A stretch of 64,000 nt of DNA from Coriobacteriaceae bacterium AM100-PB1-1D-6A (GCA_027660625.1 JAQDNC010000006.1:62001-126000); one strand, 5' to 3'; shown: positions 8,803-19,186, counted from the stretch's first letter. Program-made: numbers and translations. Notes: generated by a model not told the origin, from the letters alone.

Positions 8803-10164
8803 ATGGATACTGTTCTGAGCGTTCTCTCCTCAGTTTTTTGGGGCCTTTTGATGCTATCCGTCCTCGTGTTTCTGCATGAGGGCGGCCACTTTTTGGCGGC
8901 CCGTGCGTGCGGCGTGCGCGTCACCGAGTTTTTCTTGGGTCTACCGTGCCGCTTCGATATTCATCATACGTCGCGTCGCATCGGTACCAAGTTTGGCGTG
9001 ACGCCGCTGCTGCTGGGTGGCTATGCCGCTATCTGCGGTATGGACCCGACCGATGTCTCGTGCGCCGACCGTGTGCTTGCGGCGATCTATCGTCATGGTC
9101 GCGTTTCGGTTGCAGACCTTTCCGTCGAGCTGGAGCTGCCCGAGGAGGATGTTCTCGAGGCTTGTGCCTTGCTTTTGGGCTGGGGTTCCATTGCGCCTTG
9201 GTACGAGGAAGGGGAGAAGCCTTCACCCAGCTATTATCCGGTTAGGTACCAGACGCTGCCGCGCGATGCTGCAGGATATACCACCTTTGACGGCCGCAAG
9301 TTCGATCGAGAGCATGCGACTGCCGAGGGCGATGTGTGGGAGCTGCCGGTCACTGCTTCGGAGTTTCTTGAGCAGGAGCGATCGCATGCCTATCTGGGCC
9401 AGGGTTTTCTCAAGCGTGCCTTTATGCTGCTCGCGGGCATTCTCGTCAATATTCTGACGGGTTTTTTGCTGCTTATGAGTATCTACTCTATCGCCGGCGT
9501 ATCGGTGCCGGTCGATAGCAATGTGATCGGTCAGGTCGAAGAAGGCTCGATAGCCGCCAAGGCGGGCATCGAGGCCGGCGACACGATTCTTAGTGTCGAT
9601 GGCGTGTCCTGCTCCAGCTGGATGGATGTGTATGATGCCATCGGCAAGGCTGCCGGTCAGGACGATATCGCCATTGAGTACCAGCGCGACGGTAAGAAAC
9701 TTTCGACCTCGGTCGCGCTCAAGGAGGACGAGCGTTTGGGTGTTTATGCTTCTACGCAGGTGGTCCATTTGGACCCTATCACCTCGGCGCGCCTGTCGTT
9801 CTCCTATGTTCAGCAGACTGCTGAGGGCGTTATGCGTCTGCTGCAGCCGCAGCATACGATGGAGATACTCGATCAGTCCAGCTCGATTGTTGGCATCAGC
9901 GTCATGTCTTCTCAGGCGGCGGCAGCCGGCCCCGCGACGTTCTTGACATTTGCCGCGCTCATCTCGTTCTCGCTGGGCTTTATGAACCTGCTGCCCATTC
10001 CGCCGCTCGACGGGGGAAAGCTGGTTATCGAGATCATCCAAAAGGTCGCCGGTCGCGAGCTGCCGCTGAAGGTGCAGACGATCGTCAGCTATGTCGGCAT
10101 CGTGCTCTTTGCGCTGCTGTTTGTCTATATGCTTCGTTCCGACGTCCTTCGATTTATTTTGTAG
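8803..10164 (+). CDS. rseP: RIP-type site-2 protease RseP-like with inserted winged-helix-like segment
   Basis: 453 residues. Intramembrane zinc metalloprotease: HEGGH at residues 25-29 and the second metal motif LLPIPPLDGG (Asp near 403). A PDZ domain spans roughly residues 230-310 (SIAAKAGIEAGDTILSVDGV). Between LLLGGYAAICGM (to residue 80) and GFLKRAFMLLAGILVN (from ~201) lie about 110 extra residues not typical of RseP. Residues ~87-135 (RVLAAIYRHGRVSVADL and following) resemble a winged helix, and the rest is charged and aromatic. Start ATG 8803 has AAGGA 14 nt upstream, a long spacing, but no better start exists. Role by family: processing of membrane-bound anti-sigma factors or signal-peptide remnants. 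Confidence 0.9.
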   Translation: MDTVLSVLSSVFWGLLMLSVLVFLHEGGHFLAARACGVRVTEFFLGLPCRFDIHHTSRRIGTKFGVTPLLLGGYAAICGMDPTDVSCADRVLAAIYRHGRVSVADLSVELELPEEDVLEACALLLGWGSIAPWYEEGEKPSPSYYPVRYQTLPRDAAGYTTFDGRKFDREHATAEGDVWELPVTASEFLEQERSHAYLGQGFLKRAFMLLAGILVNILTGFLLLMSIYSIAGVSVPVDSNVIGQVEEGSIAAKAGIEAGDTILSVDGVSCSSWMDVYDAIGKAAGQDDIAIEYQRDGKKLSTSVALKEDERLGVYASTQVVHLDPITSARLSFSYVQQTAEGVMRLLQPQHTMEILDQSSSIVGISVMSSQAAAAGPATFLTFAALISFSLGFMNLLPIPPLDGGKLVIEIIQKVAGRELPLKVQTIVSYVGIVLFALLFVYMLRSDVLRFIL

Positions 10165-10177
10165 GGGAGTGTTTGGA

Positions 10178-11260
10178 TTGTCTTTATCCCATCCTTTGCC
10201 GCGCGAGCTGACGCGCCCCGTGCATGTGGGCGGCGTTCAGATCGGTGGCGGCGCACCGGTGGTGGTCCAATCCATGACCTGCACCGATACCGCCGACGCC
10301 CAGGCAACGCTTGCGCAAGTGCGTGCGCTTGCCCAGGCGGGTTGTGATGTTGTGCGCGTGAGCGTGCCCACTGAGGCTGCGCTCGAGGGCTTTCGCACGA
10401 TTTGTGCGGAGTCTCCGGTGCCGATCGTTGCCGATATCCACTTTAACCATAAGCTCGCCATTGGCGCCGTTAAGGCCGGTGCCGCTAAGCTCCGCATCAA
10501 TCCCGGCAACATTGGCGATTGGGCCAAGGTCGACGCTGTGATCGATGCCGCGGGCGCCGCTGGGTGCGCGATTCGCATTGGCGTGAACGCCGGCTCGCTT
10601 GAGCAGGATATCGCCGAGCGCGATGACCTTACGCAGCCCGAAAAGCTTGTGATATCGAGCGAGCGTTTCGTCAAACATTTTGAGGACCGCGGTTTTACCA
10701 ATATCGTGCTTTCCGCCAAGGCTCATAGCGTGTCCACGACGCTTGACACCTATCGTGCCCTGTCGCGCGAAATCCCCCATGTTCCGCTTCATTTGGGCGT
10801 GACTGAGGCCGGAACCAAGCTCCAGGGCACCATTAAGAGCTCTGTGGGCCTGGGTATTCTGCTTTCCGAGGGCATTGGCGACACCATGCGCGTCTCGCTC
10901 ACGGCCGATCCGGTCGAGGAACCGCCGGTCGCCTGGGGTATTCTGCAGTCGCTCGGCCTTCGCCGCCGTGGTCCCGAGATCGTCTCGTGCCCCACGTGCG
11001 CTCGCTGCCAGGTTAACCTCATTCCTATCGCCGAGGAGGTCACCGAGCGGCTTAAGAACTACTCCGCGCCGCTTTCGATTGCCGTGATGGGCTGTGCGGT
11101 CAATGGCCCCGGCGAGGCCTCTGACGCCGACCTGGGTGTTGCCTGCGGACGAGGTCAGGGCCTGCTCTTTTCGCACGGCCAGATCATTGGTAAAGTAGCT
11201 GAGGACCAAATTGTCGACGCGCTAATGGCCGAGGTCGACAAGCTTATTGAGGAGAAATAA
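10178..11260 (+). CDS. ispG: 4-hydroxy-3-methylbut-2-enyl diphosphate synthase (flavodoxin/ferredoxin)
   Basis: 360 residues. Penultimate MEP pathway step, a [4Fe-4S] enzyme. The TIM-barrel part has VQSMTCTDTADAQATLAQV and ADIHFNHKLA. The C-terminal cluster domain has CPTCARC and MGCAVNGPGEASDADLG. TTG 10178 is chosen because GGGGAG at 10164-10169 lies 8 nt upstream; the in-frame GTG 10169 overlaps that SD. The gene begins 13 nt after rseP and abuts proS. Confidence 0.95.
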   Translation: MSLSHPLPRELTRPVHVGGVQIGGGAPVVVQSMTCTDTADAQATLAQVRALAQAGCDVVRVSVPTEAALEGFRTICAESPVPIVADIHFNHKLAIGAVKAGAAKLRINPGNIGDWAKVDAVIDAAGAAGCAIRIGVNAGSLEQDIAERDDLTQPEKLVISSERFVKHFEDRGFTNIVLSAKAHSVSTTLDTYRALSREIPHVPLHLGVTEAGTKLQGTIKSSVGLGILLSEGIGDTMRVSLTADPVEEPPVAWGILQSLGLRRRGPEIVSCPTCARCQVNLIPIAEEVTERLKNYSAPLSIAVMGCAVNGPGEASDADLGVACGRGQGLLFSHGQIIGKVAEDQIVDALMAEVDKLIEEK

Positions 11261-12982
<1,722 letters not shown>

Positions 12983-13015
12983 TCGACATTTCTGCTAGTA
13001 GATGTAATTGCAGGC

Positions 13016-13060
13016 CTGCTCCGCATCTCTCTTAGGATGAGATGCGGAGCAGTCTTTTTT
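13016..13060 (+). terminator. rho-independent terminator after proS
   Basis: Perfect 14-bp stem CTGCTCCGCATCTC (13016-13029) / GAGATGCGGAGCAG (13039-13052), 9-nt loop, then TCTTTTTT. Confidence 0.95.
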
Positions 13061-13084
13061 GTTGCGTGAATAAGCTCGACGGGT

Positions 13085-13128
13085 AAAGGAAAACCCCACA
13101 GCCCAAATGAGCTGCGGGGTTTTCCTTT
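13085..13128. terminator. bidirectional terminator between convergent proS and kinase gene
   Basis: Stem of 17 pairs with one mismatch: A-rich AAAGGAAAACCCC arm from 13085 and GGGGTTTTCCTTT arm to 13128, loop 13103-13110. T-rich tails exist on both strands, so it can stop the minus-strand gene ending at 13161 and back up the proS terminator. Confidence 0.85.
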
Positions 13129-13160
13129 GTGCCTCCGATGCGAAATAAATCGCTCAGATA

Positions 13161-13925
13161 CTACTGATAATCGACGACGTCGATCCAGTTCTTAAGGAAC
13201 TCATCGTTCACGTTGCGCTTACGAGCGAGCTCGGAAGCGGCGACGATGCTCGTCCACTGACGCACGACCTGCATGGGCATGTCGGCGCGGTCGCAGTAGA
13301 GCTCCAGGTAGGCCTCAGCCTGGTCCTTGCTGTTGAGGGCAAAGAGCAGGTAGGTGGTGGCAACGTCGGCAGCAGGGGAGCCCTGGGTGGCATGTGCCCA
13401 GTCGCAGACGTACAGCTGGCCGTCGTCGCCGACGATGACGTTGGAGGGGTTGAAGTCGCCGTGGCAGACCTTGAACTCCTTGGTCATGCCGTCCAGACGC
13501 TCCTGAAGGTTGTAGCGCGTGGTGGCATTGAGCTGATCGAGGCTGTCGATCATGCGGGCGAACTTATCGCGCTGACGGTTGAGCAGCGGGGAGGTGTAGC
13601 CGTGGATCTCGATCTGGAGGTCGACGAACATCTCGAGGTACTCACCAAAGCGCTGGGGCTCGGCAGTCATCTTCTCGGCAAGAGTGGTGCCCGGAACCTT
13701 CTCGGTCACGAGAGCCCAGCCGTTGGCGTTCTCGAGCTGGGAAACCTCGAGAGCCTTGGGGCTGCGGATGCCACACTCATTGATGCGGGCAAGATTCAAA
13801 GCCTCGTTGAACACGTCGGAGACGGGCTTGGTCTCGTTAAAGACCTTGACGATCTTGTCGCCCAGGTCGTAAACGACCTTGTTGCCGCGACGGACGAGCT
13901 CGGTCTTGGAATCGGGGAGCAGCAT
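13161..13925 (-). CDS. APH-family phosphotransferase (aminoglycoside/choline kinase-like)
   Basis: 254 residues. Protein-kinase-like fold of the aminoglycoside phosphotransferase superfamily. The catalytic loop CHGDFNPSNV (Brenner-type motif), the metal-binding CDWAHATQG and an N-terminal lobe GNKVVYDLGDKIVKVF with a putative ATP-binding lysine are visible. VTEKVPGTTLAEKM resembles the hinge. Start ATG (13923-13925) has AAAGGAT 7 nt upstream. It lies downstream of adhE on the same strand, separated by a GC-rich hairpin. Substrate unknown; choline, a sugar or a small metabolite is as likely as an antibiotic, and resistance should not be assumed. Confidence 0.8.
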   Translation of the reverse strand: MLLPDSKTELVRRGNKVVYDLGDKIVKVFNETKPVSDVFNEALNLARINECGIRSPKALEVSQLENANGWALVTEKVPGTTLAEKMTAEPQRFGEYLEMFVDLQIEIHGYTSPLLNRQRDKFARMIDSLDQLNATTRYNLQERLDGMTKEFKVCHGDFNPSNVIVGDDGQLYVCDWAHATQGSPAADVATTYLLFALNSKDQAEAYLELYCDRADMPMQVVRQWTSIVAASELARKRNVNDEFLKNWIDVVDYQ

Positions 13926-13958
13926 GATTGCATCCTTTCAACGATGCGATAGAAGCAA

Positions 13959-13994
13959 CGGCGGGGGCGTGCGTACACCCGTGCACCCCCGCCG
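13959..13994 (-). terminator. GC-rich hairpin downstream of adhE
   Basis: CGGCGGGGG (13959-13967) pairs perfectly with CCCCCGCCG (13986-13994), with further partial pairing inside. On the minus strand it follows the adhE stop by about 20 nt and is followed by TTGCTTCT. The T-tract is weak, so termination may be partial, allowing read-through into the kinase gene. Confidence 0.55.
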
Positions 13995-14013
13995 CAAATA
14001 ACCGTGCTAAAAA

Positions 14014-16662
14014 CTAGCAGACGGCGTAGTCCTGGGGCTCGCGGCCGTAGTAGGCGTCCAGGTAGAGCTCCTTGATCTCGCTCATGAGCGGGTAGCGCGG
14101 GTTAGCGCCGGTGCACTGGTCGTTGAATGCCTGCTCGGTCATCTCGTCGAGGGTGTCGAGGAAGTACTGCTCGTCAACACCGTAGTCGGCGATGGTCTTC
14201 TTGACACCGATGAAGTCCTTGAGCTCCTCGAGCTTCGTGATGAAGTTCTCGAAGACCTCCTTGTCGTCCTTGCCCTCGATGCCGCAGTACTTGGCCATCT
14301 CGGCGTAGTTGTGCAGCGCGTTGGGGTAAGGATACTGGGAGAAGGTACCCATCTTGACGGGAGCCTCGGCGGCGTTGTAGCGCATAACGCGGGTCAGGAT
14401 GACGGCGTTTGCGAGGCCGTGGGGCAGGTGATGGAAAGCGCCGAGCTTGTGGGCCATGGAGTGGTTGAGGCCCAGGAAGGCGTTGGCGAAGGCCATACCG
14501 GCCATGCAGGAGGCGTTGTGCATCTCCTCGCGGGCATGCGGGTCCTTGGCGCCGTTCGTGAAGCTGGAGGGCAGGTTCTCGAAGACGAGCTTGGCAGCGC
14601 GCTCGGAGAGGCCCTTGGTGTAGTCGGAAGCCATGATGGAGACGTAGGACTCGATGGCGTGGGTCATGACGTCGATGCCGGAGGCAGCGGTCAGGCCGCG
14701 CGGGGCGGTCATGCAGTTGTCGGCGTCGACGATAGCCATGTTGGGGAGCAGCGCGTAGTCGGCGAGCGGCCACTTGATGCCGGTCTCCTTGTCGGTGATG
14801 ATGGCGAACGGCGTGCACTCGGAGCCGGTACCCGAAGAGGTCGGGACGGCAACGAAGTAGGCCTTCTTGCCCATCTCGGGGAAGGTGAAGATACGCTTGC
14901 GGATGTCCATGAAGTCCATGGCCATGTCCTCGAACTTGCACTCGGGGTGCTCGTACATCATCCACATGATCTTGCCGGCGTCCATAGCGGAGCCACCGCC
15001 GACGGCGATGATGACGTCCGGCTCAAAGAGAGCCATCTGCTTGGCGCCGCGACGTGCGCACTGCAGCGACGGATCGGGCTCGACGTCGTAGAAGCAGTCG
15101 TGGGCGATGCCCATCTCGTCGAGCTTGGCCTCGATGGCGCGGGTGTTGCCATTCTTGAAGAGGAACTGGTCGGTGACGATGAAGGCGCGCTTCTTGCCCA
15201 TGACGGTACCGAGCTCGTCGAGGGCGACGGGCGTGGAACCCTTCTTGAAGTAGACCTTCTCGGGAGCGCGGAACCACAGCATGTTCTCACGGCGCTCGGC
15301 CACAGTCTTAACGTTGATCAAGTGCTTCACCCCAACGTTCTCGGAGACGGAGTTGCCGCCCCAGGAGCCGCAGCCCAGGGTCAGAGACGGCTTCATGCCA
15401 AAGTTGTACAGGTCACCGATGCCGCCGTGCGAAGACGGGGTGTTGATGACGATGCGGCAGGCCTTCATGACGTGCTCGAACAGGCTGATCTTCTCGGCCT
15501 GGGCGGGGTGCACGTACAGAGAGGCGGTGTGGCCCGGGCCACCGGCGAGCACCAGGTGCTCGGCCTTGTCGACGGCCTCCTGGAAGTCCTTGGCGTGGTA
15601 CATGGCCAGGACCGGGGAGAGCTTCTCGTGGGAGAACTCCTCCTTGGCGGGGTCGGTGGAGGTGACCTCGGCGATCAGGATCTTGGTCTTGGCGGGAACC
15701 TCGATGCCGGCGAGCTCGGCGATCTTGGCGGCAGCCATGCCGGGGATGCGGTGATCGAGAGCGCCGTTCTTGAACATGGCGGCACGCAGGGCTTCCATCT
15801 CGGCACCCTGCTTGACGAAGTAGCAGCCGCGCTTCTGGAACTCGGCCTTGACCTGGTCATAGATGGTGTCGATGACGGTAACGGACTGCTCGGAAGCGCA
15901 GATCATGCCGTTGTCGAAGGTCTTGGAGTGGATGATGGAGTTGACAGCGAGCAGCACGTCGGCGGTGTCGTCGATGACGACCGGGGTGTTACCGGCGCCA
16001 ACGCCCAGGGCGGGCTTGCCCGAGGAGTAAGCGGCCTTGACCATGCCCGGGCCACCGGTGGCGAGGATGATGTCGACGTCGCGCATGACCATGTTGGTCA
16101 GCTCGATGGAGGGGACATCAACCCAGCCGATGATGCCCTCGGGGGCACCGGCCTTGACGGCGGCATCAAGCACGAGCTTGGCAGCGGCGATGGTGCACTT
16201 GGCGGCAGCCGGGTGCGGGGAGATGATGATGGCGTTGCGGGTCTTCAGGCTGATCAGCGTCTTGAAGATCGCGGTAGAGGTGGGGTTGGTCGTCGGGATG
16301 ACGGCGCCCACGATGCCGATGGGCTCGGCGATCTTTGTGATGCCGTAAGCCTCGTCGCGCTCCAGGACACCACAGGTCTTGGTGTTCTTGTAAGCGTTGT
16401 AGATGTACTCTGCGGCGTAGTGGTTCTTGATGACCTTGTCCTCAAGAACGCCGCGGCCGGTCTCCTCGATGGCCATCTTCGCCAACGGGATACGAGCCTT
16501 GTTGGCGGCCATGGCGGCCTCATAGAAGATCTTGTCGACCTGCTCCTGCGTGTACGTAGCAAAAAGCGCCTGGGCCTCTCGCATCTGAGCGAGCTTAGCC
16601 TCAAGCGCCTCTACGTTGTCCACAATTGCGGGAGTAGTGTTTTCCGGTGACTTTTTCACCAT
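14014..16662 (-). CDS. adhE: bifunctional acetaldehyde-CoA/alcohol dehydrogenase
   Basis: 882 residues. Reduces acetyl-CoA to acetaldehyde and then to ethanol, regenerating NAD+ in fermentation. The N-terminal aldehyde dehydrogenase half has IPTTNPTSTAIFKTL and the catalytic cysteine in GMICASEQ. The C-terminal iron-dependent alcohol dehydrogenase half has GGGSAMDAGKIMW, VPTSSGTGSECTPFA, and metal-ligand histidines in LNHSMAHKLGAFHHLPHG. Full length for the family (~870-890). SD AAGGAGA at 16668-16674. Monocistronic with an extended -10 promoter and a striking palindrome upstream. AdhE proteins usually polymerise into spirosomes. Codon use (C-ending) suggests high expression. Confidence 0.98.
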   Translation of the reverse strand: MVKKSPENTTPAIVDNVEALEAKLAQMREAQALFATYTQEQVDKIFYEAAMAANKARIPLAKMAIEETGRGVLEDKVIKNHYAAEYIYNAYKNTKTCGVLERDEAYGITKIAEPIGIVGAVIPTTNPTSTAIFKTLISLKTRNAIIISPHPAAAKCTIAAAKLVLDAAVKAGAPEGIIGWVDVPSIELTNMVMRDVDIILATGGPGMVKAAYSSGKPALGVGAGNTPVVIDDTADVLLAVNSIIHSKTFDNGMICASEQSVTVIDTIYDQVKAEFQKRGCYFVKQGAEMEALRAAMFKNGALDHRIPGMAAAKIAELAGIEVPAKTKILIAEVTSTDPAKEEFSHEKLSPVLAMYHAKDFQEAVDKAEHLVLAGGPGHTASLYVHPAQAEKISLFEHVMKACRIVINTPSSHGGIGDLYNFGMKPSLTLGCGSWGGNSVSENVGVKHLINVKTVAERRENMLWFRAPEKVYFKKGSTPVALDELGTVMGKKRAFIVTDQFLFKNGNTRAIEAKLDEMGIAHDCFYDVEPDPSLQCARRGAKQMALFEPDVIIAVGGGSAMDAGKIMWMMYEHPECKFEDMAMDFMDIRKRIFTFPEMGKKAYFVAVPTSSGTGSECTPFAIITDKETGIKWPLADYALLPNMAIVDADNCMTAPRGLTAASGIDVMTHAIESYVSIMASDYTKGLSERAAKLVFENLPSSFTNGAKDPHAREEMHNASCMAGMAFANAFLGLNHSMAHKLGAFHHLPHGLANAVILTRVMRYNAAEAPVKMGTFSQYPYPNALHNYAEMAKYCGIEGKDDKEVFENFITKLEELKDFIGVKKTIADYGVDEQYFLDTLDEMTEQAFNDQCTGANPRYPLMSEIKELYLDAYYGREPQDYAVC

Positions 16663-16702
16663 TTGTGTCTCCTTGCGATCGGAGATTTACCCTACGCCTT
16701 GC

Positions 16703-16711
16703 ATGATAGCA
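16703..16711 (-). promoter_or_regulatory. extended -10 element of adhE promoter
   Basis: On the minus strand the sequence reads TGCTATCAT, identical to those before rpsB and pyrH, about 40 nt upstream of the adhE ATG. The -35 region is weak, which suggests dependence on the extended -10 or on an activator. Confidence 0.55.
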
Positions 16712-16753
16712 AGAAATTATTCGGCGAACGGTCAGATTCCTCTAAAAGGCACA

Positions 16754-16785
16754 CTAAAACGCTTCAATATACTGAAGCGTTTTAG
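16754..16785. promoter_or_regulatory. perfect 13-bp inverted repeat, putative operator of adhE
   Basis: CTAAAACGCTTCA (16754-16766) and TGAAGCGTTTTAG (16773-16785) are exact reverse complements around a 6-nt ATATAC spacer. It lies 45-80 bp upstream of the adhE -10. No gene ends here on the plus strand, and neither side has a terminator-like T-tract, so a dimeric regulator site is the better reading. It does not match the classical Rex operator TTGTGA-N6-TCACAA. Confidence 0.5.
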
Positions 16786-16910
16786 CAAAACGATCCGCCT
16801 GCCGCATCGCCTCAATTATTGGGCGCAGGTCAAGCTACAAGGCATATCAGCTGGGCTACGATCCCTTTGACATTCGCAAACACTCATTTAAATCCGTCCC
16901 CAATGAGTGC

Positions 16911-16943
16911 AAAAAGGCGCCCTCCATAGGGGAGGGCGCCTTT
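16911..16943 (-). terminator. rho-independent terminator of rpmB
   Basis: Perfect 13-bp stem (16913-16925 with 16931-16943), 5-nt loop. On the minus strand the stem ends in GGCGCC followed by five or more T. It lies about 70 nt after the rpmB stop. Confidence 0.9.
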
Positions 16944-17011
16944 GGTAAGTTCTATGTGAACGCGAGGTCTTTGACCCGGAGAGTCCGAGGTACTTGTTGG
17001 TAAGACCTTAT

Positions 17012-17200
17012 TTAGGAGCGCGCAACCTTGCCGGACTTGAGGCAGGTGGAGCAAACGTTCATCTTGCGACGGTGACCATCGACGACGACGTAGACGCGCT
17101 GGATGTTGGGGCGGAACTTACGGTTGGTGACGCGGTGAGAGTGGCTGATGGAGCGACCGGCAACGGGGTGCTTACCGCAAACTTCGCAAACTTTGGACAT
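17012..17200 (-). CDS. rpmB: 50S ribosomal protein L28
   Basis: 62 residues. N-terminal MSKVCEVCGKHPVAG with the family SHSHRVTNRKF motif and C-terminal CSTCLKSGKVAR. The two CxxC pairs mark the zinc-binding (C+) form of L28. I chose the ATG with AAGGAGGG 7 nt upstream; an in-frame upstream extension of 16 codons includes that SD and is rejected. Monocistronic, with its own promoter and terminator, as is common for L28 in Gram-positives. Confidence 0.96.
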   Translation of the reverse strand: MSKVCEVCGKHPVAGRSISHSHRVTNRKFRPNIQRVYVVVDGHRRKMNVCSTCLKSGKVARS

Positions 17201-17254
17201 AACTGACCCTCCTTGGGCGACAAACGAACATGTCGCGTTAACAAACAAGCCTGA

Positions 17255-17263
17255 ACTATAGCA
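17255..17263 (-). promoter_or_regulatory. extended -10 element of rpmB promoter
   Basis: Minus strand reads TGCTATAGT, about 55 nt upstream of the L28 start. It is the same form as the rpsT -10 element. No clear -35. Confidence 0.5.
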
Positions 17264-17491
17264 CAGAAGCAGCTCCCTGTGCGTAATCTACACAGAGATA
17301 TTTCTCTTTTGGCGATAGTGCCCACGCCACGGCCCTGGACGTAGATCCGATTTGCGTGCAGCAGAGGGGATTATGCCAGCTCGTGTGTGCGTTTTCAAGC
17401 TCGTCCCACAAATATATATAGGTTTATTGAGCATTGGGCTCCGTTTACGGAATGCTCTGTATTTATGCTCGCAATTCAGCTTGAGGTTGGC

Positions 17492-17497
17492 TACACT
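17492..17497 (+). promoter_or_regulatory. putative -10 of the pyr operon
   Basis: TACACT in the context GGCTACACTAT, the best -10-like hexamer upstream of the pyr leader. No good -35 at 16-18 nt. It would give a leader of about 150 nt. Confidence 0.35.
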
Positions 17498-17511
17498 ATC
17501 CCTTGACCATT

Positions 17512-17613
17512 AAAGGGGTACGAGATACCCACATGGAATTACATAGCTGCCAAAGAGCAGCCCTTCCTGTGGGTGTCTGGTTCCGCTTTGAGCGGTCGGG
17601 CATCTATTTTTTT
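17512..17613 (+). promoter_or_regulatory. structured pyr leader with competing hairpins (putative attenuator)
   Basis: AGATACCCACA (17523-17533) pairs over 11 bp (one G-U) with TGTGGGTGTCT (17568-17578), enclosing a GCTGC/GCAGC hairpin (17546-17561). The same TACCC (17526-17530) can instead pair with GGGTA (17516-17520) as a small 5-bp hairpin, or, with one mismatch, GATACCC with GGGCATC (17598-17604). A CCGCT/AGCGG hairpin (17583-17595) is followed 11 nt later by seven T (17607-17613). Mutually exclusive stems before a U-run suggest transcription attenuation by UTP or by PyrR, which is encoded next. The exact PyrR-binding consensus of Bacillus was not found. Confidence 0.45.
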
Positions 17614-17640
17614 GACTGTGTCAGCAGTCAAGACATGTGA
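17533..17640 (+). CDS. possible 35-codon pyr leader peptide
   Basis: An ATG-initiated frame of 35 codons runs through the leader hairpins and ends in TGA (17638-17640) just before the pyrR SD. The U-run of the putative attenuator is read as Ile-Tyr-Phe-Phe. This resembles in layout the enterobacterial pyrBI leader, where translation is coupled to UTP-sensitive pausing. The nearest SD-like AAAGGGG (17512-17518) is 14 nt from the ATG, rather far, so translation is uncertain. No homologue recognised. Confidence 0.3.
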   Translation: MELHSCQRAALPVGVWFRFERSGIYFFDCVSSQDM

Positions 17641-18237
<597 letters not shown>

Positions 18238-18241
18238 TACC

Positions 18242-19186
18242 GTGGCGTTCAACCATAAGCACCTGATCGACATTACCGAGTACTCCGAAGAGGACATCAA
18301 GCTCATCCTCGAGACCGCCAAGGCGTTCTCCGAGGTCAACGAGCGTGCGATCAAGAAGGTCCCCACGCTCAAGGGCAAGACCATCGTCAACATGTTCAAC
18401 GAGCCCTCGACGCGCACCCGCAGCTCCTTCGAGCTCGCCGAGAAGCGTCTTTCGGCCGACAGTCTTAACTTTGGTGGCTCCTCGACCTCCACGGTCAAGG
18501 GTGAGAGCCTCGTCGACACCGTCGAGACCCTCAACGCCTATAAGATCGACTGCATCGTCGTTCGCGATAAGCACGCCGGTGCTCCCTACATCGTCACGCA
18601 GAACTCGCCCGCAAGCGTCATCTGCGCCGGTGACGGCAAGCACAACCATCCCACGCAGGCCCTGCTCGACCTGTACACCATCTGGGAGCACAAGGGTGAC
18701 TTCCACGGTCTGAAGGTCGCCGTCGTCGGCGATATCGCCCACTCCCGCGTGTGCGGTTCGCTGATCCCCGCCCTTAAGATCATGGGCTGCGAGACCTACG
18801 CCGTCGCCCCCGGCACGCTGCTGCCGCCGGCGCCCGAGGTCCTGGGCTGCGACCACGTGACGAGCGACCTCGATTCCGTCCTGCCCGAGCTGGACGTCGT
18901 CTACATGCTGCGCGTGCAGCAGGAGCGCCTCGAGGGCGCCCCGTTCCCGACCATTCGTGAGTACCACAAGCTCTTCGGCCTGACCAAGGACCGCGAGAAG
19001 CTCATGAAGCCCGATGCGATCATCTGCCACCCGGGCCCCATCAACCGCGGCGTCGAGTTCGACTCCTATATGGCCGACCACCCGCAACGCTCCGTCATCC
19101 TGGAGCAGGTCTACGCCGGTATCTGCGTGCGTATGGCTATCCTGTATCTGCTGCTTGGAGGTGCCGATAATGGCCTTGCTTCTTAA
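18242..19186 (+). CDS. pyrB: aspartate carbamoyltransferase catalytic subunit
   Basis: 314 residues. Joins carbamoyl phosphate and aspartate, the committed pyrimidine step. Carbamoyl-phosphate loop FNEPSTRTRSSFE, HPTQALLDLYTIWE and the C-terminal HPGPINRG are intact. GTG 18242 is chosen with GGGAGGTG (18226-18233) in the last codons of pyrR; an in-frame GTG at 18230 overlaps that SD. No pyrI regulatory subunit is present, so this is a simple trimeric-type enzyme. Overlaps pyrC by 17 nt. Confidence 0.96.
   Translation: MAFNHKHLIDITEYSEEDIKLILETAKAFSEVNERAIKKVPTLKGKTIVNMFNEPSTRTRSSFELAEKRLSADSLNFGGSSTSTVKGESLVDTVETLNAYKIDCIVVRDKHAGAPYIVTQNSPASVICAGDGKHNHPTQALLDLYTIWEHKGDFHGLKVAVVGDIAHSRVCGSLIPALKIMGCETYAVAPGTLLPPAPEVLGCDHVTSDLDSVLPELDVVYMLRVQQERLEGAPFPTIREYHKLFGLTKDREKLMKPDAIICHPGPINRGVEFDSYMADHPQRSVILEQVYAGICVRMAILYLLLGGADNGLAS

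Larger units (their letters stand above)
16663..17011. other. intergenic region between rpmB and adhE
   Basis: 349 bp without a supported gene. It holds the adhE SD and promoter, the palindrome at 16754-16785 and the rpmB terminator at 16911-16943. A plus-strand open frame at 16616-16870 has no SD or recognisable product. Nothing else was recognised between 16790 and 16905. Confidence 0.7.

Noticed and set aside
13161..13925. Antibiotic-resistance aminoglycoside kinase
   Set aside because: Only superfamily motifs are visible; many such proteins phosphorylate metabolites, and no mobile element is nearby.
14311..16650. 779-codon open frame antisense to adhE
   Set aside because: It mirrors adhE codon bias (C/G third positions), has low-complexity translation and no family motifs. 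adhE itself is certain.
16754..16785. Palindrome as an intrinsic terminator
   Set aside because: No gene ends upstream on either strand at the right distance and there is no T-tract after the stem.
16616..16870. 84-codon plus-strand frame upstream of adhE
   Set aside because: No SD, no similarity, and it runs through the adhE promoter and palindrome.
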